Assembly: GCA_011051825.1 (NCBI GenBank)
Contig: DRKH01000267.1
Location: 1 to 6,999 of the forward strand
Length of the DNA: 6,999 bases
Direction: 5' to 3'
Origin: Desulfobulbus sp.
Lineage (GTDB): Bacteria > Desulfobacterota > Desulfobulbia > Desulfobulbales > Desulfobulbaceae
Below the pieces are notes generated by a model. It ran no database searches. It was not told the origin of the DNA and worked only from the letters and a program-made list of their open reading frames with translations. Positions 1-6,323 of the stretch are shown here, piece after piece. The translations under genes were made by a program, and so were the position numbers. The stretch's first letter is position 1. The number at the start of each line of letters is the position of its first letter.

Positions 1-950
1 GCATCATAGGCATGTCCGCCGAAGGTGGAAGCCGCCTCTTTGTACCTGCCCTCATAGTCGGCCTTGTATTTCAGGAGCAATGCCTTCTGCGGATCGGAGT
101 CCGGCAGGGCGTCGGCAACCAGCAGCCGGCCGGCCGGGAAAATAATACCTTCTGCGGCAACACCGGCGGCCTCAACATACTTGATATTCCCGAAGCCATG
201 GCTCTGGAACAGAGGTACCTGCCAACCGGCCTGACGCATATTCTTGGCAATAATAGCCTGGGCAGGAACGATGGACCAGTTGACCACGGCCTGAATGTCT
301 TTATTGGCCATCAACTTGGCCACCAGGGCGGAGAGGTCGGTGGCCTTCTTGTCATAGGTCTCGGCGGCAAGGACCTCGATCCCGTATTCAGGGGCTATCT
401 TTACCAGCTGGGCCTTGCCCGCCTTGCCGAAACCGGTGTTGCCGGCGACAACCGCAATCTTCTTTATCCCCAGCTTCTTCATCTCGGCATAGATCTTCTT
501 GACCGCAAAGGAGTCTTTCTGCGGGGTCTTAAAGACATAGCTTGCCACCGGGTTGACAATCACCTCGGCTGCACCACAGGAAATCAGCGGGGTTTTACCC
601 TGCTCGGCGATCTTTTTGATCTTCATGGACTCCCCGGAGGTGGAGGGGCCGATAATGGCCAGGACCTTGTCCTCTTCAATCAACTGTTTGGCAAAGGAGA
701 TGGCCTTTTCCGGATTGGCCCCGGAATCCTTTATAATCAGCTCAATGGTATCGCCGTTAATACCGCCGGCCTTGTTGATCTCGTCAACTACCATCTCTGC
801 CGAACGAGCCTCAGGTCCGCCGAGAAAGGAGGCACCACCGGTCACCGCAAAAATAGCCCCGACCTTTATGGTGCCGGCCTGAACAGGAAGGGCCAGCATG
901 CAGACTGCGGCCGTGCCAAGGATAATCTTTTTTAGTCCAATTCTTCTCAC
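1..950 (-). CDS. livK: Branched-chain amino-acid type ABC transporter substrate-binding protein, LivK family (partial, C-terminus off the left edge)
   Basis: Periplasmic type-1 binding protein that would deliver an amino acid to a LivHMGF-type ABC importer. The 316 codons present start with GTG at 950. An A-rich, GGGGG-containing ribosome site at 957-961 precedes it, and the overlapping ATG at 955 is closed two codons later by TGA. Residues 1-25 are a signal peptide: basic RRIGLKK, a hydrophobic stretch IILGTAAVCMLALPV, then a probable cut after VQA. The mature part begins IKVGAIFAVTGG, typical of the Peripla_BP_6 fold, followed by EINKAGGING (57-66), AIIGPSTSGES (98-108) and the second-lobe start KKIAVVAGNTGFG (163-175). 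Family members are usually about 370-390 residues, so roughly 60-70 are missing. The ligand cannot be read from sequence; its position next to iorAB and paaK suggests an aromatic or branched-chain amino acid. Its promoter may partly lie in an inserted element. Confidence 0.93.
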   Translation of the reverse strand, partial: MRRIGLKKIILGTAAVCMLALPVQAGTIKVGAIFAVTGGASFLGGPEARSAEMVVDEINKAGGINGDTIELIIKDSGANPEKAISFAKQLIEEDKVLAIIGPSTSGESMKIKKIAEQGKTPLISCGAAEVIVNPVASYVFKTPQKDSFAVKKIYAEMKKLGIKKIAVVAGNTGFGKAGKAQLVKIAPEYGIEVLAAETYDKKATDLSALVAKLMANKDIQAVVNWSIVPAQAIIAKNMRQAGWQVPLFQSHGFGNIKYVEAAGVAAEGIIFPAGRLLVADALPDSDPQKALLLKYKADYEGRYKEAASTFGGHAYD

Positions 951-994
951 GTCATTCCCCCTTTTTTTTATTTTGATGGAATTCCACAAACAAC

Positions 995-1023
995 ATCATA
1001 AAAACAATTCTGATTACCTACAA
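995..1023 (-). promoter_or_regulatory. Candidate sigma-70 type promoter of the LivK gene, -35 box inside the inserted element
   Basis: On the minus strand TTGTAG (1023-1018) and TATGAT (1000-995) are separated by exactly 17 bases. The -10 box matches the consensus at five of six positions, the -35 only at three. Transcription would start near 988, giving a leader of about 38 bases before the GTG at 950. The -35 box is in the terminal inverted repeat of the palindromic element at 1010-1173; the -10 box is in the target flank, its first base being the first base of the target duplication. This is a pattern match only; no start site is known. Confidence 0.35.
1000..1009. repeat. Target-site duplication, left of element copy 1
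   Basis: AAAAACAATT, identical to 1174-1183 on the other side of the palindromic element. The match stops exactly at the element ends: the next bases outward and inward differ. Confidence 0.8.
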
Positions 1024-1173
1024 TCCTCAGCCTGATACAAGGGATACCATCGCTGAATACCAAGGTTATTACGAACCCAGCGAATTTGTGATGAATTTAC
1101 TGGGTTCTGCAATCCGGATGAACAAGCGATGTTATCCCTGATTTGTGAAAAGCTGAGCTTTGTACGTAATCAG
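1010..1173 (+). mobile_element. MITE-like palindromic element, copy 1 (164 bp)
   Basis: A non-coding element with imperfect terminal inverted repeats of 22 bp (19 of 22 matching). Both ends read inward as CTGATTAC, one variable base, TACAA, two variable bases, CTCAGC. The arms stay complementary almost to the centre: AGGGATA-x-CATCGCT faces its complement, and GAACCCAG (1073-1080) faces CTGGGTTC (1100-1107). The whole unit could fold into one long hairpin. It is flanked by an exact 10-bp direct repeat AAAAACAATT at 1000-1009 and 1174-1183, the signature of transposition. It contains no transposase, so any movement would need an enzyme encoded elsewhere. A second copy in opposite orientation lies at 6431-6595, about 90% identical by eye (17 differences including a 1-base gap). 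I cannot assign the parent insertion-sequence family. Confidence 0.85.
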
Positions 1174-1183
1174 AAAAACAATT
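1174..1183. repeat. Target-site duplication, right of element copy 1
   Basis: AAAAACAATT, an exact 10-bp direct copy of 1000-1009. Confidence 0.8.
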
Positions 1184-1225
1184 GTCACTATTCAGATGCA
1201 TGCAGGAACCTTGCAGTCACCGGGA

Positions 1226-1336
1226 TGTAACTGTTCAGCAGTGCTCCAGATGTGCGCAAGCATGCTGGAGAGCTATAGTGAGTTCTATGTGAACCGGCAT
1301 GATCGCGTGCAGATGGGGTGCTGCTGAACAGTTACA
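1226..1336. repeat. 111-bp region bounded by 16-bp perfect inverted repeats
   Basis: TGTAACTGTTCAGCAG at 1226-1241 is exactly complementary to 1321-1336. The 79 bases between have their own short hairpin, with CTCCAG (1244-1249) facing CTGGAG (1264-1269) around a TGC-GCAA-GCA loop. The size and perfect ends fit a small non-autonomous element or a solo insertion-sequence remnant, but I see no direct repeat just outside the ends. It has no sequence in common with the 164-bp element. It sits only 8 bases downstream of the ACT gene stop, so it could also affect the 3' end of that transcript; the loop is too long and there is no T-run, so it is not an ordinary intrinsic terminator. Confidence 0.6.
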
Positions 1337-1344
1337 AACAATTT

Positions 1345-1776
1345 CTACAACGCACAGACCTGGTCACCGCTTAAAATAGTAAAGCCGGCAGCCTGCAGAC
1401 TGCTGATCGCCTTGTCCATGTCGTCAAAACGAAAAATAAGAACCGCATTTTCACCGCTTTTGTTGACAAAGGCATACATGTACTCAACATTCAACCCTTC
1501 CGTTTCAACGGTTTTGAGTACTCTGGCCAGCCCACCGGACTTATCCTCGACCTCAACCGCAATCACATTGGTCTTACCGACAGTGAAGCCGCCCTCTTTA
1601 AGGACCTTTTTAGCAGCATCAACCCTGTCGACAATAAGACGCAAAATCCCGAAGTCAGCGGTATCGGCCACCGAGAGCGCCCGGATATTGATGTTATTCT
1701 CCGCCAGAATTCCGGTAATTTCCGCCAATCGACCTGATTTGTTTTCCAGAAAAACAGCAATCTGTTCTACGCGCAT
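1345..1776 (-). CDS. Tandem ACT-domain protein, probable amino-acid-binding regulator
   Basis: A 143-residue protein made of two ACT domains and nothing else. The first starts at VEQIAVFLENKSGRLAEITGIL (about residues 3-24, with the LENKxGRLAE turn that usually forms the ligand site). The second starts at VIAVEVEDKSGGLARVLKTV (about 71-90). ACT pairs bind amino acids and small effectors at domain interfaces; stand-alone tandem ACT proteins of this kind (I associate it with COG4747) have no proven activity that I know of. The start is the ATG at 1776, with GGAGGG at 1784-1789 seven bases upstream. The frame stays open upstream to 1890, but that stretch is the heptamer repeat array and would encode a low-complexity TQN-rich tail, so I reject the longer form. 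The gap to paaK is 94 bp. Its place next to paaK and iorAB suggests sensing of an aromatic or branched-chain amino acid. Confidence 0.9.
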   Translation of the reverse strand: MRVEQIAVFLENKSGRLAEITGILAENNINIRALSVADTADFGILRLIVDRVDAAKKVLKEGGFTVGKTNVIAVEVEDKSGGLARVLKTVETEGLNVEYMYAFVNKSGENAVLIFRFDDMDKAISSLQAAGFTILSGDQVCAL

Positions 1777-1792
1777 GATACATCCCTCCGGG

Positions 1793-1869
1793 TTACGAGT
1801 TCCGGGTTCTGAATTCTGAGTTCTGAGTTCTGTGTTCTGTGTTCTGAGTTTTGTGTTCTGAGTTTTGTG
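1793..1869. repeat. Tandem heptamer array 1, between paaK and the ACT gene (about 11 units)
   Basis: Eleven consecutive 7-base units in one register on the plus strand. The nine from 1807 are close to TTCTGAG (variants TTCTGTG, TTTTGTG, TTCTGAA); two decayed units (TTACGAG, TTCCGGG) precede them. The array ends one base before the paaK stop codon (1873-1871) and begins just upstream of the ACT gene ribosome-binding site, so it fills nearly the whole gap. The unit is not a multiple of three, and read on the minus strand it stays open, which lengthens the downstream gene falsely. Confidence 0.9.
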
Positions 1870-1870
1870 T

Positions 1871-3169
1871 TTAAAGTTTGCGGTTATCAATCACCCGCTG
1901 GGCCTTACCTTCTGAACGCTGGATGGTCCGCGGTTCAACCAGTTTGACCTTACAGGTGACCCCGAGCAGATCCTTGATTTCAACCTGAATTTTTCTGGTC
2001 AGATTTTCCAGCACCCGGACCTCATCGGAGAAGACCTGATCACTGACCTCGACCAGAACCCCCATGGTATCCAGGTTGCCCTCACGGTTGACCTCGATCT
2101 GATAATGGGGCTCCACCCCTTCAATGCCCATCAACACATGCTCAACCTGGGAGGGAAAGACATTGACCCCGCGGATGATAAGCATATCATCGGTCCGACC
2201 GGTGACCTTTTCCATTCTGACCAGGGTTCGCCCGCAGGCACAGGGCTCGGCAATCAGGCGGGAGATGTCCTTGGTCCGATACCGGATGATCGGGAAAGCC
2301 TCTTTGGTCAGGGTGGTGAAAACCAGCTCTCCGGACTCACCATAGGGCAGCGGCTCAAAGGTATCCGGATCAACGATTTCGGGCAGGAAGTGATCTTCGA
2401 GGACGTGCATGCCGTGATCGGTCTCCAGGCATTCCATGGCCACCCCGGGCCCGATCACTTCGGACAGGCCATAGATATCAACCGCCCGGATTCCCAGTTT
2501 GCGCTCAACTTCCTCCCGCATGTTCTCACTCCAGGGTTCAGCACCGTGGATCCCGACCCGCAGTTTCAGATCTTCCGGCGACACCCCGACATCGGCCATG
2601 GCATCGGCCAGATTAAGGGCATAGGAAGGAGTCGCCATCAGGACGGTGGACCCGAAGTCACGCATAATGGTAATCTGCCGTTTAGTATTGCCGCCGGAGA
2701 CTGGAATAACGGTTGCGCCAAGGGCTTCAATGCCGTAATGGGCCCCAAGACCGCCGGTAAACAGGCCATATCCATAGGCATTATGGACCATATCACCCCT
2801 GGTGACACCGGCCATGGACAGGGCCCGGGCCATAACCGAGGCCCACATCTCGATATCACCCTTGGTATACCCGACCACAGTCGGTTTGCCGGTGGTTCCG
2901 GATGAGGCATGGACTCGAACCACCTCTTCCATGGGCACTGTAAACAGGCCGAAGGGGTAATTGTCCCGCAGGTCATCCTTGGTCGTAAAGGGCAGTTTTT
3001 TCAGGTCGGCAAGCGACTGGATATCCGCAGGCTTTACCCCGGCTGCATCCATTTTCTCCTTATAAGGAGCAACTGTTTCATAGACCCGGTGCACCAGACG
3101 CTGTAAACGTTTAAGCTGAATGGACTCCAGCCCGGCCCGGGGCAGTGTTTCTATCTCATCAACCCGCAT
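1871..3169 (-). CDS. paaK: Phenylacetate-CoA ligase family protein (AMP-forming arylacetate-CoA ligase)
   Basis: A 432-residue cytoplasmic acyl-adenylate enzyme, the usual PaaK length. It would join an arylacetate to CoA using ATP, giving AMP and pyrophosphate. Visible motifs: the phosphate-binding loop SSGTTGKP at 89-96, YGYGLFTGG at 132-140, DIYGLSE at 231-237, YRTKD at 297-301, the hinge-type GRTDDM at 324-329, and the C-terminal lysine in EGKAQRV (K422), the expected catalytic lysine. Cysteines C310, C312 (EPCACGR) match a pair common in this family. The start is the ATG at 3169, with AGAGG at 3178-3182 eight bases upstream; the frame stays open to 3331, but that part is heptamer repeat. 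In an operon with iorAB the substrate is more likely phenylacetate, indoleacetate or 4-hydroxyphenylacetate than a catabolic intermediate of the aerobic paa route. Substrate choice is inferred. Confidence 0.93.
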   Translation of the reverse strand: MRVDEIETLPRAGLESIQLKRLQRLVHRVYETVAPYKEKMDAAGVKPADIQSLADLKKLPFTTKDDLRDNYPFGLFTVPMEEVVRVHASSGTTGKPTVVGYTKGDIEMWASVMARALSMAGVTRGDMVHNAYGYGLFTGGLGAHYGIEALGATVIPVSGGNTKRQITIMRDFGSTVLMATPSYALNLADAMADVGVSPEDLKLRVGIHGAEPWSENMREEVERKLGIRAVDIYGLSEVIGPGVAMECLETDHGMHVLEDHFLPEIVDPDTFEPLPYGESGELVFTTLTKEAFPIIRYRTKDISRLIAEPCACGRTLVRMEKVTGRTDDMLIIRGVNVFPSQVEHVLMGIEGVEPHYQIEVNREGNLDTMGVLVEVSDQVFSDEVRVLENLTRKIQVEIKDLLGVTCKVKLVEPRTIQRSEGKAQRVIDNRKL

Positions 3170-3192
3170 TGCATCTACCTCTGTTGACTTTA

Positions 3193-3262
3193 TTTTGAGT
3201 TCTGAGTTTTGAGTTCTGAGTTTTGAGTTCTGAGTTCTGAGTTTTGAGTTCCGTGTTCTGAG
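3193..3262. repeat. Tandem heptamer array 2, upstream of paaK (10 units)
   Basis: Ten consecutive 7-base units: mainly TTCTGAG and TTTTGAG, partly alternating, with one TTCCGTG. The consensus is the same as in the array at 1793-1869, though the two are about 1.3 kb apart. It ends 10 bases from the ribosome-binding site of paaK and is therefore transcribed in its leader or in the iorB-paaK spacer. Confidence 0.92.
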
Positions 3263-3383
3263 TTGTATGCTCAACGGCTTCCGGCCGGATAAACCTACAT
3301 GCCCCAAGGGCACAACAAGGCATGAAAACATAATATAAAAAGCTAGAATATTCAGTAGTTATCAACGCCGCAGGCGGAAGCAA
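3263..3383. other. Central part of the 258-bp iorB-paaK spacer
   Basis: No gene visible. It holds a perfect 10-bp palindrome TCCGGCCGGA at 3280-3289, a small hairpin on the minus strand (GCCC facing GGGC around 3302-3316) without a T-run, and an A/T-rich patch at about 3323-3360. An internal promoter for paaK is possible here, but I find no -35/-10 pair with good spacing. A frame on the minus strand crossing this spacer is mostly heptamer repeat and is not a gene. Confidence 0.5.
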
Positions 3384-3418
3384 TCTGTCTTCTGACCTCT
3401 GTCTTCTGTCCTCTGTTT
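3384..3418. repeat. Tandem heptamer array 3, just after iorB (5 units)
   Basis: Five units of seven bases: TCTGTCT, TCTGACC, TCTGTCT, TCTGTCC, TCTGTTT. The period and the core TCTG are as in the other two arrays, but C replaces G at the last position (TTCTGTC or CTCTGTC against TTCTGAG), so it is a distinct subtype. It begins nine bases after the iorB stop codon. Confidence 0.8.
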
Positions 3419-3427
3419 ACGGATAAA

Positions 3428-4012
3428 TCAGTTATAGACCAGCTTCCGGCCGGCCTCAAAGGCCTGTTTGTTGACTTCGCGGAAGGCGGGTTTCACCTTG
3501 CTGTCAATCACGTCAAGAAAAACCTGGGGAGCAACCGACAGAAAATTGGACATGGCCCCGACCATGGCCACATTGGCGGTTCGCAGCTCGCCGACCTCTT
3601 TGGCTACGGCAAAGGCATCAACAGCAACCACGTTGATACTGCGCGCAGTCAACTCCTCGAGGATATTGTCGGGATACTCCATCTGCCCCTGGGCAACCGC
3701 GGGCGGTAAAATTTTCTGGGTATTGACCACCACCGCACTGTCTTTATGTAAGTAGGGGAGATAGCGAACCGCCTCCAGGATCTCAAAGGCCACCAGGATA
3801 TCAGCCGTACCCGGTTCGATCAGGGGCGAATAAATTCGTTCGCCATAGCGCAGATGTGCTTCCACCGAACCGCCGCGCTGGGCCATACCGTGGACCTCGG
3901 ATTTCTTGACATCAAAACCGGCCTGCAACTGGGCATAGGCCGTCAACTCACTGGCCAGCAGAATACCCTGGCCGCCGACTCCGGAAAAGAGAATGTTTCC
4001 GCTCTGCTTCAT
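3428..4012 (-). CDS. iorB: Indolepyruvate ferredoxin oxidoreductase, beta subunit
   Basis: The small subunit (194 residues, normal length) of the IorAB enzyme, which oxidatively decarboxylates arylpyruvates to arylacetyl-CoA with ferredoxin as acceptor. It consists of a single 2-oxoacid:acceptor oxidoreductase gamma-type domain: the nucleotide-binding-like GVGGQGIL at 11-18, the family signature EVHGMAQRGGSVEAHLR at about 39-55, then IEPGTADILVAFEILEA. Its ATG (4012-4010) overlaps the last base of the iorA stop codon, and GGGGAG lies five bases upstream inside the end of iorA, so the two subunits are translationally coupled, as expected for a stoichiometric complex. The stop codon is TGA at 3430-3428. 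There are no cysteine clusters; all iron-sulfur centres are in IorA. Confidence 0.95.
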   Translation of the reverse strand: MKQSGNILFSGVGGQGILLASELTAYAQLQAGFDVKKSEVHGMAQRGGSVEAHLRYGERIYSPLIEPGTADILVAFEILEAVRYLPYLHKDSAVVVNTQKILPPAVAQGQMEYPDNILEELTARSINVVAVDAFAVAKEVGELRTANVAMVGAMSNFLSVAPQVFLDVIDSKVKPAFREVNKQAFEAGRKLVYN

Positions 4013-5826
4013 CAGTTCTCCCCCCGCTTGCCGATCGCATCAAACTTGCACAGCTCGGCGCACTGGCCGCAGCCGTTACACTGTACCTCGGTAATCATTG
4101 CATACCCCTTCTGTTTTTCCTTATACCCACGTTCCACCGCCTGTTCGGCCGTCAACGGGTGCCAGCTGATGGCCGGACAGCCCAGACCGACACAGACCCT
4201 GCAGCCTGTACAATTTTCCAGATTGGTCGAACAGGGAGGATTCTTTGCCTTCACTACTTCCGGTAACAGGGCACAGGGTGCCCGGCTGATAATCACCGAG
4301 GGCTCAGGAGAGGCAATTTCCTCTTTCAGCACCTTACGGGTTGCATTGATTGCATGGGGATCAACCACAACCACCCGGGGGACGCCAAGGGATTCGCAGA
4401 GTTTTTCCAGATTGATGGCATTGGCCGGCTCGCCCTTGATGTTTTTACCGGAGGCCGGATTCTGCTGATGGCCGGTCATGGCGGTGATCCGGTTATCAAG
4501 AATAATCACCGTGGCATAGGATTCGTTGTAGACCGCATTGAGCAGCCCGGTCATTCCGGAGTGCATAAAGGTGGAATCACCGAGTACGGCGACCACCTTC
4601 CCCTCCCCTTCCTTGCCCAGCGCCTTGGTCATACCGTGGGCAATGGTCACCGAGGCCCCCATGCAGACGCAGGAGTCCATGGCGGAGAGCGGCGGCAGAA
4701 AGCCCAGGGTGTAACAGCCGATGTCCCCGGAGACAAAGACATCCTTCATTTTTGACAGACCGTAAAAGATACCGCGATGGGGACAGCCGGCACACATGTT
4801 CGGCGGCCGCATGGGAAGATCAAGAGGGGCAAACAGTTCACCCACCGAATCCGGCTCCACGGACTTACGAACCAGAAAGGAGTTCAGCTCACCCTGATTG
4901 GGGATCATATCCTTGCCGTGACAGTCAATACCCATGGCCTTGATATGCGTTTCCAGAAAGGGATCAAGTTCTTCGACTATAACCAGCTCGTCAACCGAGG
5001 CCGCAAAGTCACGGATCATCTGCTCCGGCAGCGGCCAGACCATGCCGAGTTTCAAAACCGGGGCCTCGGGAAAGGCCTCTTTGACATAATTATAGGAGGT
5101 TCCGGCACAGATAAAACCGCGCGGCCCCGCTCCCTCTTCCGTCCGATTTTCGGCCAGGGTCTCGGCAAGTTCACGGGCGGCGGCCATTCGTTTTTCCATT
5201 TCGATCCGCCGCATACGGGCATTGCCGGGCAGCATAACAAATTTTGCCGGCATCTTTTCAAGGCCTGCCTCTGCTCCGGCAACCGGCTCACCCTTTTCGA
5301 CGACCCCTTTGACATGGGCCACCCGGGTTGTGATCCTGAACAGCACCGGGGTATCAAGCTGTTCGGAGAGTTCAAAGGCTGTCCGCATCATTGCCTTGGC
5401 TTCAGCCGGATCAGACGGCTCAAGCATGGGCATTTTGGCGGCAAAGGCATAGTTCCGGTTGTCCTGCTCGTTCTGCGAGCTGTGCATCTGGGGATCATCG
5501 GCAGTCAGGACCACCAGTCCGCCCCGACCACCGGTATAGGCTGCAGTAAACAGGGGGTCGGCAGCCACGTTCAGACCAACATGTTTCATGGTGGCAAAGG
5601 ACCGCACTCCGGCAAAAGAAGCACCGATGGCCACTTCCAGTCCAACTTTTTCATTGGGAGCCCATTCACCATATACCCCGTCATACTTGACCAGATTACC
5701 CATGATTTCGGTTGACGGCGTTCCCGGATAACCAGAGGCCACCTTGACTCCGGCCTCCCAGGCACCCAGGGCTATGGCCTCGTTTCCCGACAGCCAGAGC
5801 TTGTTGTCATTCTCATCAAAAGCCAC
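4012..5826 (-). CDS. iorA: Indolepyruvate ferredoxin oxidoreductase, alpha subunit
   Basis: The catalytic large subunit, 604 residues, cytoplasmic. Together with IorB it converts indolepyruvate or other arylpyruvates plus CoA to arylacetyl-CoA, CO2 and reduced ferredoxin; the reverse carboxylation is possible. Domains in order: an N-terminal pyrimidine-binding domain with SGYPGTPSTE (31-40); a transketolase-C-like region about 195-330; the CAGCPHR motif (345-351); a thiamine-diphosphate domain with GDIGCYTLG (367-375) and GDSTFMHSG (416-424) followed by LDNRITAMTGHQQNP; and a C-terminal two-cluster ferredoxin domain. Cluster one is C539, C542, C545, C550-P, with four residues before the last cysteine; cluster two is C583, C586, C589, C593. 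The start is GTG at 5826 with AAGGAG at 5833-5838, six bases away. It is the first gene of the operon, with about 900 gene-free bases upstream. Confidence 0.96.
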   Translation of the reverse strand: MAFDENDNKLWLSGNEAIALGAWEAGVKVASGYPGTPSTEIMGNLVKYDGVYGEWAPNEKVGLEVAIGASFAGVRSFATMKHVGLNVAADPLFTAAYTGGRGGLVVLTADDPQMHSSQNEQDNRNYAFAAKMPMLEPSDPAEAKAMMRTAFELSEQLDTPVLFRITTRVAHVKGVVEKGEPVAGAEAGLEKMPAKFVMLPGNARMRRIEMEKRMAAARELAETLAENRTEEGAGPRGFICAGTSYNYVKEAFPEAPVLKLGMVWPLPEQMIRDFAASVDELVIVEELDPFLETHIKAMGIDCHGKDMIPNQGELNSFLVRKSVEPDSVGELFAPLDLPMRPPNMCAGCPHRGIFYGLSKMKDVFVSGDIGCYTLGFLPPLSAMDSCVCMGASVTIAHGMTKALGKEGEGKVVAVLGDSTFMHSGMTGLLNAVYNESYATVIILDNRITAMTGHQQNPASGKNIKGEPANAINLEKLCESLGVPRVVVVDPHAINATRKVLKEEIASPEPSVIISRAPCALLPEVVKAKNPPCSTNLENCTGCRVCVGLGCPAISWHPLTAEQAVERGYKEKQKGYAMITEVQCNGCGQCAELCKFDAIGKRGEN

Positions 5827-5889
5827 GTAGTACTCCTTGCTTAATCTATTAGTGTCGCTTCAGGTTATTTTCATGGTGCGTTGTGGCGG

Positions 5890-5921
5890 GGACGGTCAGA
5901 CCCGGAGTCTGCGCATCGTCC
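5890..5921 (-). promoter_or_regulatory. Hairpin in the leader of iorA
   Basis: CAGAC (5897-5901) pairs with GTCTG (5907-5911) around CCGGA, and GGACG (5890-5894) pairs with CGTCC (5917-5921) outside an asymmetric internal loop. It lies about 64 bases ahead of the iorA GTG and would be in the 5' untranslated RNA if transcription starts upstream of it. No T-run follows on either strand, so it is not an intrinsic terminator. Function unknown; it may be chance. Confidence 0.3.
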
Positions 5922-6323
5922 GCTTATCTGGTCCAGCCATGCTGATATATAAATTCTGCAAATAACAGCACTTCCAGCGTCCACAACCCTGACCAACCGG
6001 TACAAAAAACACAAAAAATACTTATGTTTCACAAAAACACAACGAGTTACCGCTGTTCCTCCGTTAATGGAGATAATGTTTACGGTACCGACAATTCTGC
6101 ATTGTTACTTCAAAATACCGTTGCGAAGCAACAGTTTTTCATTTCGAGTCCGTATTTAGTATGTATCAAAAAAATCGTCACGAAAAATCGGCATACGACG
6201 GGGATGGCCGCTGACTAAACTTATCAGCGACAAGAGCGGAAAGCGCAACAGAAAAATACTCTTTCTTGATAAGGGATAATTATGAGGACATTCTATTTTG
6301 AAAAAATCGCTGGTATCGTGTCA

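Noticed and set aside
12..935. Long open frame on the plus strand opposite livK
   Set aside because: The minus strand here encodes a clear LivK protein with signal peptide and family motifs; the plus frame has no recognisable domain and reflects codon bias of the opposite strand.
926..950. Tat-type signal in LivK (RRIGLK near the start)
   Set aside because: The key phenylalanine position is glycine and the n-region is very short; ordinary Sec export is the simpler reading.
2105..2905. Long open frame on the plus strand opposite paaK
   Set aside because: Antisense to a complete paaK with all adenylate-forming motifs.
3193..3418. Regularly repeated units as a CRISPR array
   Set aside because: Units are 7 bases, contiguous, without unique spacers, and there are no cas genes nearby.
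4777..5715. Long open frame on the plus strand opposite iorA
   Set aside because: Antisense to iorA, whose motifs and cysteine clusters are intact; the plus-strand product resembles nothing.
6120..6140. GTTGC-GAA-GCAAC hairpin followed by TTTTT, as an intrinsic terminator on the plus strand
   Set aside because: Stem of only five pairs and no plus-strand gene upstream to terminate.
6024..6218. Possible 64-residue protein on the plus strand
   Set aside because: No ribosome-binding site, no domain, composition like non-coding A/T-rich sequence.
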